Shown one piece after another: positions 11,452 to 21,864 of a stretch of DNA of 64,000 nt. Both the position numbers and the translations under genes were made by a program. The stretch covers positions 62,001 to 126,000 of the forward strand of contig JAZGUH010000229.1 in assembly GCA_037893225.1 (NCBI GenBank), in the 5' to 3' direction. The notes beneath the pieces are model-generated. The model had not been told where the DNA came from, searched no databases, and saw only the letters and a list, made by a program, of their open reading frames with translations. Origin of the DNA: Hippasteria phrygiana (Eukaryota; Echinodermata; Asteroidea; Valvatida; Goniasteridae). Positions within the stretch are counted from its first letter, which is position 1. The number at the start of each line of letters is the position of its first letter.

Positions 11452-11745
11452 TAGTGTACATGATTGGTAATCCTCCAATTTTTTTTTTTTTTACTGAATT
11501 ATTACGAAATACCTTACTAGACTAAGTTAATAGCAGTCTCAACCATCCTGTGAAATGATGGCACCAGGTGTGCTGTCGTTGTCAATATAAGTGGAAATTT
11601 ATATCGTTTTCCAACGATTTCCAGCTGGAAATCGTTGGGAAAACTGCCCTGTAGCCTTTTAGTCAAGTCGCGCGTGGCTACCCGGACATGCTGGCATTCG
11701 TCCCACGCGTGCCTTGACTAAAGGCTATCATCGGCCCGCCCTTTA
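11452..11745. repeat. Truncated dispersed repeat, family FB
   Basis: Matches 22150-22620 from GATTGGTAATCCTCCAAT through the hairpin CCAACGATTTCCAGCTGGAA to GCCTTGACTAAAGGCTATCA, then stops. Confidence 0.65.
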
Positions 11746-12694
11746 ATTCCAGCATCAGCTCGCAATGTACATGTAATGAAAAGGTCCAATGTGCAAAGAC
11801 AAGTGCTTGTCGTTTTACAGAAGTGTTTACAGTAAGACTTGGATTGCACTTTGGAGTAGAAAAGTACATACATTTTATACCACAAGTGCTAATTTTATCC
11901 AGATTACTCCAACAGTGTGAATGCGAGTCGCGACACGGGAGCTTTCGTCAAAGATGCTTCTATGACCAGTGAACAAAAAATCTGAAGAAAATTTGCAACA
12001 TTTGGTTTCGCCCCTCCCCTCTTTATTTTAGTTTTTTTTACTTTTATCTCTAATATGTTAAAAACTTTTTATCTTTTTACGATTCTTAAATGCTGTAATT
12101 AATGTGATTGTATGAATTTAATAGTGGGTTGGACATTCTATTTTAATTTGTTTCGACTTTAATTTAAAATGCTTGTTTTTTTTTTAATGAATTGAGGGTT
12201 TTTAGTATGCAGGGCCGGAAAAAAAATGCGTGTCCGGAATCTGGGCCATGCTCCAATTACATGTACATTTCGTATGAACAAAAAACTTTGCCCAATTTCC
12301 AGACGCCGCCTTCTGCTTTATTTTCACAAAGTGGTCGATTTATATTTCCAAAGCCAACGTTGATCTATCGTACAACGATGCACAGTACTAGTACATGCAA
12401 TCACACAGGTGTTCAATATGCTATGCATAACGCCAGCGCTGCAGACCATAGCAATACCGCATGCATACACACTGTACTCAAGCACACAGAGGACCGCAGT
12501 CATGTTTTCCTGCACTACTGAGGACAATGCTTTGTGTTTCCTAAATTTTTCATATAACCCAACCCCATAGACTAAGCACGTTATTTTTACATCCGAGGAA
12601 CGGTTTTAACAAAAGACCGACTCCCGAGGACAAGAAAGGTTCCTTTGTATTTTCTTTCTCCTCTTGTCCTCGAACGTACATACAAGTACATGTA
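11746..12694. other. Gene-free intergenic DNA
   Basis: AT-rich. The short ORFs at 12192-12527 overlap on both strands and show no domain. Nothing recognised. Confidence 0.4.
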
Positions 12695-12702
12695 CAATAC
12701 CA

Positions 12703-13187
12703 TAGGGCAGTTCATTTTCGAATAATTCAGTATTCGATTATTCAAAACTGGATTTGATCGAATATTCGATACTCGCCGATCACTAGTGTTTCACGTGTCA
12801 GCTGCAACTGCATGCCACGCCATTACGCCGGTGTTTTACGTGCGGCGATCAATATTATGGACGGCTCGATCAAAATTTGTTTACATGCGGCTTTCTATCA
12901 AGATCATTACGAGTACGTAACATTCTGATAAGAAACCAAACTTCAGCCTGCGTTTTTGCAGGAATATTTTGGGTTACAAGTGTCAAGGGTTTTACGGACG
13001 GGAACAAGAACCTCTGGCCACAAAAAAGTTACCTTCGACAAAAATGCGGCATTTCACACTGCTAAAGCTCCGTAACTTTTCTACTAAAATAGCATCAGAG
13101 TCGTATCTGTATGTGAATATATATTTGTCCGAATATTCGAACCGGCAAAAAGATATTCAAATATTCGGTAGATTCGGGACGGCCCTA
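12703..13187. mobile_element. hAT-type MITE with intact target duplication
   Basis: Ends are TAGGGCAGTTC and GACGGCCCTA. The 8-bp flank CAATACCA is exactly duplicated (12695-12702 and 13188-13195), which identifies hAT-type insertion. Sibling at 8853-9301. No transposase is encoded. Confidence 0.85.
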
Positions 13188-13195
13188 CAATACCA

Positions 13196-13574
13196 CATAC
13201 ACACGTGTACAATGTATACGCGTGCTGCTGGATGGATGCTAGCAACAACATTAGAGTCGCGCACAGTCCAATACTGCTAAATTATCGTTCGCTGTACACG
13301 TGAATGCGGAGTGGCAATGCAGAAATGATGATCGAATGTTTTTTGGGGGCCGGGAGTGCGTTACAGACCATTTTGTTGTCAAGCCAGAACTAGTATTTAT
13401 TCCAAAAATATTAAAAAGCCGGAATTCCGGCTATAGCTGGAAAACTGGCATCCCCCGAGTAAATTTTTTAATGATAGTAAAGATTATAATATTATTATTC
13501 CCATTATAATTATTACCCCTCCCCCCAAAAAGCAACACCCCTAGACAGTAAAAATCCAGAATTCTTGGCAGTGG
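13196..13574. other. Gene-free intergenic DNA
   Basis: No recognisable gene; AT-rich run near 13470-13510. Confidence 0.4.
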
Positions 13575-13925
13575 GTGCGATATTTGTGTTAAAGGTAGTA
13601 TACAACATTTGCAAACATCAAAAATCAAAACTACAGAATTATTACGAAATATCATACTAGACTGTAAGTGAATAGCAGTCTCGAGCATCCTGTGAAATCA
13701 TGGCACCCGGTGTGCCGTCATTATCGTTTCTCAACAACTGTCGGCCGACAATCGTTGGAAATAGTCCAGTTCCCCCGACCTGAAAATTCCCTGACTTTAT
13801 AAATTGCTCCGTTTTGTCTAAAGTAGGGTCAGGGAACCAGACTACTAGAACAGAATTGTTTTCTTTGTTTTCCCAGCATCTATGCACACAAAACTTTAAG
13901 CAGGTCAGTGTTACAGTATACAAAT
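13575..13925. repeat. Dispersed repeat, family FA
   Basis: Runs from GTATACAACATTTGCAAACA to AACTTTAAGCAGGTCAGTG, with the inner hairpin ACTGTCGGCCGACAATCG. Relatives are at 11003, 19165 and partially 1225 and 14590. Confidence 0.65.
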
Positions 13926-14150
13926 AATGAATGTTTATGAGTGCGATGGTAAGAATAATTTCATGAGGTGACAGATGGAATATTCCATTCCACAAGGCGA
14001 AGCCGAGTGGAATGGGACATTCTATCTGTCACCGAATGAAATTTTTCTTACCATTGCACGAATGTGAAACATTCATTATTTGTTTTATACAATGCCTGAA
14101 TAAATCCGACAGATTGCATGCATGGATTTTTTGTACAACGTGCCGTTTAC

Positions 14151-14368
14151 CTTCTCAGTCCCGCATAAAACCGCGACAAAAAATTGTCGAGTTCCGAATC
14201 AGTTAAAGCTTCAATTGTTCCTGCATGTCTGGCAAATTCATCTAATCGTTTCACTGCATATTTGATTTGTCTCTTTGTATTTGGAGCGTCAGCATCGCCT
14301 CCGAGTTCCAATATTTTGTCGTCTGTTAGGGGAACAAACCGCGGCAGTTCGGGAAACTCGGCCGCCAT
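14151..14368 (-). CDS. ZMYM2/QRICH1/Crypton-type N-terminal domain exon
   Basis: ATG at 14368 lies in GCCGCCATG (read on the plus strand). The translation contains TKRQIKYAVKRLDEFARHAG and ALTDSELDNFLSRFYAGLRR. That resembles the N-terminal domain of ZMYM2/QRICH1-like proteins, which descend from Crypton tyrosine-recombinase elements (pattern 'TK...AV..F..Y.........L...EL...L..FYA..R'). The reading ends at a plausible donor (GAGAAG|GTAAAC), so it looks like a first coding exon of about 73 residues. I find no continuation at lower coordinates before the 13575-13925 repeat. It may be a remnant of a multicopy family or the first exon of a gene spliced beyond the region I can follow. Confidence 0.5.
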
Positions 14369-14812
14369 GTTGTGTGAATGACAGCCCTGTTGTATGTAGC
14401 GCCACTAATAGTGACCGTGAAATTAGGGAAGTTCTTTTGGTTCTAATCAATGCGCGCGCACCATGTGAAAGAACGTTTTTGGCCGTGCGGGTTCGCGTCG
14501 TGTGATGGGTCAAATAATTCAATGCACGTGATCGACGATCCACCAATCGGATAGCAGGGATTTATTCAGGTGTTGTATAATATATGCTAGCACGCTATAA
14601 AATACTAACACAAAATCCATCTATTTCTGAATATTACAGCAATAATACTACCATAAATTGTTTTTTGTTGTTTATTCTGTGAAGAGGTTGGGCTACCCCC
14701 TTAAGTGGGGATAATGTCCTCAAGTTAACATTATTGTGGGCTTAATAGTCAAAGGTAGACAACGAAATCTTGGTATGAAAAAAGCAAGGAAAATAATGAC
14801 ACGTGTACTTAC

Positions 14813-14969
14813 ACTGTTAACACCAACGGAAAGATGTTTATTCCCGCTAGGACGAAGAATACAATCCCCCTATAGATCTCCACCGTGGCTGCGTACAGCG
14901 AGCCCAGCAGCAACGGTGACCCAAAACCGGCCACGCTTTCGATGACGCCGATGATGGCAAACACGATGC
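14813..14969 (-). CDS. SLC46-like transporter gene B, coding exon 6
   Basis: Acceptor TTTCCTTAG, donor CAGT|GTAAGT; enters phase 1, leaves phase 2. It encodes the last two membrane helices (GIVFAIIGVIESVAGFGSPL and GIVFFVLAGINIFPLVLTV) with GSLYAATVEIYRG between them. This exon has the same boundaries and phases as 1022-1181 of the plus-strand gene. A small terminal exon should follow at lower coordinates, as gene A appears to have, but I could not identify it. Summed coding length to here is about 457 codons, close to the usual 450-480 residues of SLC46 proteins, so only a short tail is missing. Confidence 0.8.
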
Positions 14970-15059
14970 CTAAGGAAATTTAAAAGACCAGCGTCAGACC
15001 CAAATGTATATAATTTCTTTACCCTATCCGCCAGTGCTGCACCCACGAGGGAGGGAGCC

Positions 15060-15100
15060 TCGGGGGATTGAGGCCCCCCCCCCCCTGAAAAATTGAAAGC
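15060..15100. repeat. Poly-C tract
   Basis: GGCCCCCCCCCCCCC run in the intron between exons 5 and 6; length is likely unstable and uncertain in assembly. Confidence 0.6.
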
Positions 15101-15304
15101 CTGTATTTTTTCATTGAAGCCAACTATCTGATGCCACAGTTATTTAGCACACATGTACTTAACTTCATCCAAAACAGTAAATCCTGACGATATTAAAAAG
15201 TCTTTTTGTAGTAGTGCCTGAAATAATTAATAGTGACTCATTTTTGAAAAAGTACACGTCATTTAGATTTTTCTTGCTTTACTTTTATAATATTCTGTCA
15301 TTTA

Positions 15305-15575
15305 AGCAAAAGGTTTCGGTCTCGGATCGGAAGGTCTCGGTCTTGGTCTCAGACCTGAAGGTCTCAGTCTTGGACATGTGGATCTCTAAGTCTCGGACCT
15401 ATAGGTCTTGGACATGTTGATCTCGAGGTCTCGGTCTTAGACCAGGTCTCGGTCTTGGAATAGACTCAAGGTCTTGGTCTCAGACCTGAGGGTCTCGGAC
15501 TTAGTCTTGGACATGTGGATCTCGAGGTCTCGGTCTTGGACATGTGGGTCTCGAGGTCTCGGACTTGAATGTTCT
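15305..15575. repeat. Irregular GGTCTCGG/TCTTGGACATGT repeat array
   Basis: Units such as GGTCTCGGTCTTGGACATG and TGGATCTCGAGGTCTCGG recur about ten times with variable spacing. Intronic, noncoding. Confidence 0.8.
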
Positions 15576-15659
15576 ACTACAACACTGTCCCCCACTCCCG
15601 TCTGGGTTTTTGCTTTGTACTAGGTGACTTCCATAAAAAATAAAAAATCTCCAGTTTAC

Positions 15660-15743
15660 CTTGTTCATCTTCGGAGACAGCCTTTGACAGCATAGTACGA
15701 ATGACTGGTCCGGGAAGGTTACGGATACATCCGACAATGCTCG
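15660..15743 (-). CDS. SLC46-like transporter gene B, coding exon 5
   Basis: Acceptor TTTTGCAG, donor AACAAG|GTAAAC; phase 1 in and out, 84 nt. It encodes ASIVGCIRNLPGPVIRTMLS followed by KAVSEDEQ, which matches the SLC46 loop before helix 11 (the family has an R..MS..V...DQG.. motif). It connects the tenth helix to the paired helices of exon 6. Confidence 0.85.
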
Positions 15744-15899
15744 CTGCAAAAGTAGAGAGTAGAAACATTGAATTTCAGTGTGGGTTACAAGCAGCCGGAT
15801 TCTACAAAATGAGGGGGAGGGGGAGGGGGTGAGGAGAACACAGATTACGTAACATTTTAGATTTTATCACTAGCTCTACAGAACCCTCGTTGAGTTCAA

Positions 15900-16480
15900 C
15901 CCTCCTACTCTTGAGGCAATTTATAAGAAAGTTTATTCACCATACAAAACCATACAGTGAGTCACGAGTGTACAGCAGGTATACCATACAAAACCTGACA
16001 GCTGTCTGGTTTTGTATGGTCAAAAGACTTGCCTGTACTGAACTATGTAAGGTGATGAATGGTAAATCAACTTGACCTCTGTATGGCACTGCAAGGTTTT
16101 GTATGGTTGTACAGGCTGTGTCTGCTGGCAGGTGCAAGGCTTTGTATGGTGAACCAACTCCATTGTGTACTGGGGAATGTTGATGAATAGGCTTATACCA
16201 TTTTAGAATTAGGGTGGTTTCTTTGTACATTATTAAACTCGCCATAGCCCCAAGTAGTCCGTTGATAAGCCACAATGAAGTATATTTACCACACAAAACC
16301 ATGTGGCATACACTGTACACAACAGTGAAGCATGTTTACCATACAAAAACCATGTGTATGGTTTTGCCATGTCAATAAGCTTGCTATAGCATTACACTGT
16401 ATAGTTTTGCCATGTGTGTGTTAATGCTATGGTAAAATGTGGACATGAAAATTTTGTAAGGTTTTGTATGGTGAAATAGT
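15900..16480. repeat. Cluster of ACCATACAAAACC words on both strands
   Basis: At least nine copies of ACCATACAAAACC or GGTTTTGTATGGT occur within 580 bp of an SLC46 intron, irregularly spaced and in both orientations. This looks like a decayed tandem or foldback repeat. Confidence 0.65.
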
Positions 16481-16563
16481 AGGAGTGTTAATTGGATAAG
16501 GGCTAGCCCAAAAGTTGCCATCCGTCTGAACATACCCATAACAAATTAAAAATCTAGCTTTAC

Positions 16564-16695
16564 CTAAGAACATGAAGAGACTTGTTGCTGCAAATCCAGT
16601 CATCAGATAGCAGGCCAAGGAGCTGGCACAGGAGAGGTACAGGATCCAGTGCTCCTTAAGGAAACGAGGAAGGGTTAACCCACCGACGAGGAGTC
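16564..16695 (-). CDS. SLC46-like transporter gene B, coding exon 4
   Basis: Acceptor TTTTCTGTCAG, donor TTCTTAG|GTAAAG; phase 1 in and out, 132 nt. It encodes LLVGGLTLPRFLKEHWILYL and SCASSLACYLMTGFAATSLF, i.e. the region around helices 9-10. Splice sites and phases join cleanly to the exons on either side. Confidence 0.85.
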
Positions 16696-16794
16696 CTGAC
16701 AGAAAACACAGGTGGATTCCGATCAGAGACTTTTATGACACTGGTGGAGTAAACACAACGATCCTTTTCCATTGTTCCCACGAGTCGTGCACAT

Positions 16795-17030
16795 GCTCAG
16801 AACTACTTGCACCTATATCAGAACAATGTGCGCAAGCTCAGCTACTTGCGCATGTGCAGAACTATGTGCACAAGTTCAAAACTAGGTGCGCAATCCGCAT
16901 GCTCAGAACTGCTCACGCATGCTCAGAAATACGTGCACAAGTACAAAACTTTGCGCGCATGCTCAGAACTGCTCAGAACTGCTTGCGCATAACATGTGCA
17001 GAACTATGCGTACAAGCTCAAAACTATGTG
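16795..17030. repeat. GCGCATGCTCAGAACT repeat array
   Basis: Around ten degenerate units of the form GCATGCTCAGAACT..., about 25-30 bp apart, with alternating GTGCACAAG and GTGCGCAAG spacers. It is followed by G-run and C-run tracts at 17045-17110. Intronic. Confidence 0.75.
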
Positions 17031-17242
17031 AGAAATTTTCAGTGGGGGGGGGGACCATTTTTTATGGGGGCCGTGCACCGCCCCCCCCCCCCCCCCCCCA
17101 AGCCCCCCTTAGCTACGCCACTGCCTGGGTGCTGGGGCGTCCTGTGCAGCCAAGCAAAACTGACACAAGAGGCTTGTGCAGCGAAGCGTAACATACACAA
17201 TAATCCAACAATGTATTAAAAATGCAGAGAATGGCATGTTTA

Positions 17243-17460
17243 GACGTCATCCGGCCTGGTGGTAAATCTTCTGGGCACCTATAGGCGTCACCCGGCCTGG
17301 TGGTAAATCTTTTGGGCACCTATAGGCGTCACCCGGCCTGGTGGTAAATCTTTTGGGCACCTATAGGCGTCACCCGGCCTGGTGGTAAATCTTCTGGGCA
17401 CCTATAGGCGTCATCCGGCCTGGTGGTAAATCTTCTGGGCACCTATAGGCGTCACCCGGC
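17243..17460. repeat. 41-bp tandem repeat, five full copies
   Basis: CCGGCCTGGTGGTAAATCTT begins at 17251, 17292, 17333, 17374 and 17415, with a sixth partial unit at 17456: period exactly 41 bp. Copies differ by only one or two substitutions (CTTCTGGG/CTTTTGGG, CATCC/CACCC), so the expansion is recent. Confidence 0.9.
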
Positions 17461-17491
17461 TTGAAAAGGGTTAATGACTTTGTAAAGATCG

Positions 17492-17734
17492 GGGGCCAAT
17501 TTCACGGAGCTGCTAAGCACAACAATTTGCTTAGCACTAAAATGTCTTGCTTGGTTAAAACAAGTTACCAGCCAAAAGGCCATGGGATTTTCATGCCAAG
17601 CAAACAGCTAGCTGAATGCCTGCCACAAGCGGTACACTTCACATCAAAATTTGGTTGGTAATCCTGTATTTACCAAGGAAGATTTTTCATGCTAAGCACA
17701 TTTTTGTGCTTAGCATCGCCGTGAAATTGGCCCC
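17492..17734. mobile_element. Foldback MITE with GGGGCCAATTTCACGG ends
   Basis: Left end GGGGCCAATTTCACGG and right end CCGTGAAATTGGCCCC are complementary, followed inward by GCTAAGCACAA and GTGCTTAGCAT. A partial relative lies at about 35700-35900. Confidence 0.8.
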
Positions 17735-17779
17735 AGGTCATCACATTCTCACATAACCCTTTATTAAAAGCCCACTTAC

Positions 17780-17885
17780 CTAGGCAGCCAACGAACAAGG
17801 TTACGGCTGTGAAGATCCCCACTGCTATTGTGGACCAGCAAATGGGGGGTCCCATTCCGAGCAAGATTGAGGAACCAAACGCACC
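17780..17885 (-). CDS. SLC46-like transporter gene B, coding exon 3
   Basis: Acceptor ATCTTTCAG, donor CCTAG|GTAAGT; phase 0 in, phase 1 out, 106 nt. It encodes GAFGSSILLGMGPPICWSTI and AVGIFTAVTLFVGCL, matching helices 7-8 of the second half of an SLC46 transporter. Confidence 0.85.
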
Positions 17886-17929
17886 CTGAAAGATGAAGCC
17901 CATTGAGAGAAAACCCAATAAGCCTAGAA

Positions 17930-18096
17930 AAGTAACGTCACACGATAATACGCAAACGCCCATTCTGATTGAATTTAACACGTGCGCGTTGTGCGACCAC
18001 CTTTTGCATTCACACCCGCGCGATAGGTCACGCGGGTCAGTTGGGATAAAATGATATTGTGCACATGCGCAGTTGAAATACCGAACTGGCTTATTA
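17930..18096. mobile_element. MITE of the CCAGTTCGGTATTTCAA family
   Basis: Right end TTGAAATACCGAACTGGCTT; interior contains TGACCCGCGTGACC-like and GCGTTGTGCGACCACC-like words. Better copies are at 60518-60718 and 30018-30245. Confidence 0.65.
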
Positions 18097-18317
18097 TAGG
18101 TGGGAAGTTTCATTCAAATTAGTAAATTCCATACACTTTGGACAACGTACTCGGTTGAACATAAGTGGACGGAGAGATACATATCTATGTTCAATCCTAA
18201 TTATAACCCCCTTTTTCATATGGCCTTGCTAAATCCCACAAAACTGAAATGAGACGCCTGCTAAATACAAAATCCAACAGTCAATTTTGTTGGATTCTGC
18301 AGTGTCCAAAAAAGGCC

Positions 18318-18898
18318 AGCAGAGATGTATTCGAGTCCATCACAAGTCCCTGCAATCCATCACAAGCCCTCCAGTCCTAATTCCAATAAGCCATTTGCGA
18401 GTTAAATTTGAATAACATCCGGTACGCTGACGTGCTAAAAATGCTTTGCACATTTTAACTGTGAATTCTCCAGACCAAAGAGACTGTTACTACCGGGGTA
18501 TATCACGTGATTCGGGGCAAGCCTTATGCTGGCAACCCCCAGCTCCGGAATGGTCTGGTGGTCTTTGTGCCATTCTCACCCATTGTGAACAATGTATTGG
18601 TGCCGAGGCATCTCTTACGTAACTATGCAAGAGCTTGCCTCGAATCATGTGATTATAGCAACAGTGTCTTTGGTCTGGAGAATTCAGAGTTAAAATGTGC
18701 CAAGCATTTGGAGCAAGTCAGTGTACCAGATGTTATTCAAATTTAACTCGCAAATGGCTTATTGCAAGCTATTCAAATGAGCTTTGGCAAAGGCATTCCT
18801 TTGTCATTGTTCATCCAGTAATACCTGTGACTGGCTTTATGAAAGGACTTCTGACTGGACTTGCGAAAGGACTTGCAGGGACTCGAGTACAACTCTAG
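18318..18898. repeat. Decayed hAT-like MITE interrupted by another MITE
   Basis: GATGTATTCGAGTCCATCAC on the left and GCAAGCTATTCAAATGAG with AAAGGCATTCCTTTGTCATT on the right match the interior of the 4352-4509 family. The two halves are separated by the foldback element 18387-18761. Confidence 0.6.
18387..18761. mobile_element. Foldback MITE, full copy
   Basis: Ends TAAGCCATTTGCGAGTTAAA and its complement; inner arms GAATTCTCCAGACCAAAGA and complement. Same family as 1-299 and 7959-8588, 375 bp, no ORF. Confidence 0.8.
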
Positions 18899-18990
18899 TT
18901 GGGGGCCAGGGATAAATGGTACACACAAAATAATTCCACAGAAATGTTCCTGCAAGGAGAAAAATTATTATGCATGTAATAAGGTTTTAC

Positions 18991-19115
18991 CTGAAACATC
19001 AGGGTGAAAAAAAACCCAGTCATGATCAGCAGCGCAAGGTAAACGTGGCGGTTGTCTTCTTTGACACGAAGGAGAACAACAAGGCCTCTAAACATCTCCG
19101 ATAATTGCTTGCTTG
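18991..19115 (-). CDS. SLC46-like transporter gene B, coding exon 2
   Basis: Acceptor TTTCTTTTCAG, donor TTTCAG|GTAAAA; phase 1 in, phase 0 out, 125 nt. It encodes SKQLSEMFRGLVVLLRVKED followed by NRHVYLALLIMTGFFFTLMF. This matches the cytoplasmic loop between the two six-helix bundles and the start of helix 7 of SLC46 transporters. Confidence 0.85.
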
Positions 19116-19164
19116 CTGAAAAGAAAGAAGTACGAATAGGAGAAACAGAAGAAAAAGTAGTTAA

Positions 19165-19615
19165 AGGTAGTACGTATACATCATTCGCAAACCTCAAAAA
19201 ATAAAAATACTGAATTATTACGAAATACCTTACTATCGGTAGACTGTAAGTACAGTCTCAAGCATCCTGTGAAATCCTGTGAAATCATGGTACCTGGTGT
19301 GCTGTCATTTTCAAGAAAAGTGGAAATTTATATTGTTTTCCAACGATTGTCGGCTAACAATCCTTGGAAATAGTCTAGGTCCCCGACCTGATAATTACCT
19401 GAAAAGTTGCTCCGTTTTGTCTAAAGTATGGTCAGGGAACCAGACTACTAGAACATAATTTTTTCTCTCTACGCAGACCACGGTTTTCCAGGCATCTATG
19501 CACACAAAACTTTAAACAGGTCAGTGTTACAGTATTTGCTAGCACCCTATAAAATACTAACCCCCAAATCCATTTATTTCTGATAATTATAGCCAAAGCA
19601 ATTGGTGTATACTAC
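19165..19615. repeat. Dispersed repeat, family FA
   Basis: Starts AAAGGTAGTACGTATACATC and ends near GCAATTGGTGTATACTACTT, with GGTCAGGGAACCAGACTACT inside. Located in intron 1 of the minus-strand SLC46 gene. Confidence 0.65.
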
Positions 19616-19689
19616 TTTTAAGCAATTTCATGCTTTCACCAGTTCGCACTGGGATAATTTTTTGCAGAAAATTTCTATTTTCAAAAAAG

Positions 19690-19842
19690 GCAAAATATAG
19701 CAGCCAACTTCTGATATACAGCCAAACGCCACAAATACTGATTTGCAAGACTCATTTCAACAGTATTTGTACAATATTTCTTGCCAAAACCTCATATATT
19801 TCAATACTCCGGGTGCCCCCACCGGAGCGTAAATTGGGCTTA
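19690..19842. repeat. Dispersed repeat, partner of 2836-3005
   Basis: AACGCCACAAATACTGATTT and CCTCATATATTTCAATACTC match the copy in the other SLC46 locus. Confidence 0.65.
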
Positions 19843-20178
19843 TTTGACAAGAGGGCGCTATAACAAATGCCGCCTGACGGTTGAAAACGAACACCATTTT
19901 TATCTCGGTTTTTTTCGCCATCCAACAACGCAAAACTTTGACAGGTCAGTGGAACGATACTTCCTATAAAATACTAACCCCAAAATCCGCCCATTTCTGA
20001 AAATTGCAACAATGACCAATCATGTACACTAACTTTACGCTAAAAATACGACAGGTTATATAGTAGTTAGTAAATGTAAACCAAAAAAAGAGGCTACGTC
20101 ATTATTTTTCTCAAGAAAAGCACGACGATAAAGATTTTCTTTTGTTTTCCCATATTCCTCATTTTGATGGAGCCATAC

Positions 20179-20947
20179 CTGAGGTACCATCATTCTTGTC
20201 CCGCGTTTCCAATAGCAACGGTGGCACTATGACGTAAATGATACCTAGTCCGGAGCCTATGCAGACCGAAGCCAAGGGCGGGATGAATCCAAAATTCTTC
20301 ACCACGTATCCCATGGCAACCTGGGACGCCGCAATGGCGAAGAAAAGCGTGGTGTCGATGACGACAAAACGAAACATGCGCTTCTTCTTGGTGGTGATGT
20401 CGGCTACGTAGGCCAGCGAGGCCGCCACAATGAGGATTAGGCTCCCCGACATCCCCTGTACTACCTCGCCGATGAAGAGAAAGTTCGGAGACAGGTCGAA
20501 GCGGGTCACGGCCAGATAGATGGCGGTGTTAAACCAGATCCCGAACCCGCTGATGAAGAGTGCCGGCTTACGGCCACTGCGATCGCTCCACATGCTCAGC
20601 AGCGGGCCCGAGATCATGTTCAGTCCGGCGCTGCAGATGGTGAGATATGTCACGCGCAGCGAGGTTTCCGATTGGATCTTCTGTTCCAGCCGGTACTCTG
20701 GACTGGACGTGTTCCTGCTGCAGCTGTGGTCCACGTCCGACCCATTGATGCCGTACTTACGCGAGATCAGCATGCGGATGTACTCGGTGCGTAGAATTGA
20801 TATTGCCCCGTACGCAATGAGACAGGTGAAGATGACCGGTTCGATGGTGACCCAGCGTCGGCTGGCGCGTAGTCGGTTCCCGACCCATGCCGTCTCTGGG
20901 GCGGGCTCAGCTTTCACAAGTAGCTCCGTCTCTGACTTATCAGTCAT
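20179..20947 (-). CDS. SLC46-like MFS transporter gene B, coding exon 1
   Basis: ATG at 20947, donor CCTCAG|GTATGG, ending phase 1. The 256 residues start with a short hydrophilic cytosolic segment, then six membrane helices with a long first extracellular loop carrying an NGSD and an NTSS sequon. The MFS signature between helices 2 and 3 is visible as SMWSDRSGRKPALF. Order and spacing match the SLC46 family (proton-coupled folate transporter SLC46A1 and relatives A2/A3). An acceptor (TGTGCTTTAG, exon from 20970) lies 23 nt upstream of the ATG, so a noncoding exon probably exists further right. With exons 2-6 the product is about 458 residues plus a short missing tail. Substrate cannot be assigned from sequence. 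Confidence 0.88.
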
Positions 20948-21055
20948 TCTGATGCTGGTGTAACTTCTTCCTAAAGCACAAGAATGACATGGACCCTATA
21001 CAATGTACAGACACAAAAAAATTGTAAAATTTAAGTATTTAATCATATTGTAATA

Positions 21056-21423
21056 CAGTGGAACGCCGCTATAACGAACACTGCAGGGTCCACAGATTTT
21101 GTTCGGTATTGCGATCGTTCAGTATAGCGATTTTCTGCCGCCGGTCGGTCTGCGTGCCCATTTTTCAACATGGCGTCCGTTCTTTTAAATAGTGCCCTCT
21201 TGCATCTTATTTGAAGTGCGCCCTCTTTTGATTGTAATTAAACATGATATAAAGCTGCGGCCATTAACAGCCCAAATACCATGTGCATTTGTTTAATCCG
21301 TTGCCTTCTTTTTTTAACAACAATGTTTGTTAAGTTTTGTACACACAATTTTAGAGCCAAGGATGGTGTTCGGTATAGCCGAATGTTCGGTATAGCGGTG
21401 TTTGGTATAACGGCGTTCCACTG
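21056..21423. mobile_element. Pogo/Tigger-type MITE
   Basis: Ends CAGTGGAACGCCGCTATAAC and GGCGTTCCACTG, bounded by TA on both sides. Sibling of 1704-2162. Confidence 0.8.
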
Positions 21424-21599
21424 TACTGGCACTTGTGTAGTTTGGGACACCTACATTGTAACTAACCTTCAGTGTTCAGGGCACTTATGTATCCACTTTT
21501 GCCATAGTTCCAAAATGACACTTGGGACCTTAATAGCCCAAGTTAAAAATAAACATGTTTAGCATCTAGGGTTCTTTTTAAGGAAGGAGGGTTGCTTTT

Positions 21600-21840
21600 T
21601 ATTTTTAAGATGGCCGCCATTCTTTTATAAATTTCCGACGACCATAGGTTTTTCAACTGTTCAAAGACACAAAAATTAAAGAGACATGTTGGACAAGAGA
21701 ATTGAACATGTTTACAGTGGTTTTAATAGTTTTAGTAAGCTTGTATTTTATTTTCCGATGGAACGGTTGACATCACCTCATTTTCCACTGGAAAATTATT
21801 CTTTTAATCCAGGCGGCCCACAAAAAGGAAGCGGACGAGG
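21600..21840. repeat. Dispersed repeat, partner of 1520-1690
   Basis: AAGATGGCCGCCATTCTTTT through GGACAAGAGAATTGAACATG to CCAGGCGGCCCACAAAAAGG. The inner palindrome TTTTCCGATGG...CCACTGGAAAA is extra relative to the other copy. Confidence 0.6.
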
Positions 21841-21864
21841 ATGCCAAACAAGAAATATTTTACT

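Noticed and set aside
12192..12527. 110-codon ORF
   Set aside because: Overlapping ORF on the other strand, no domain, codon use not different from flanks.
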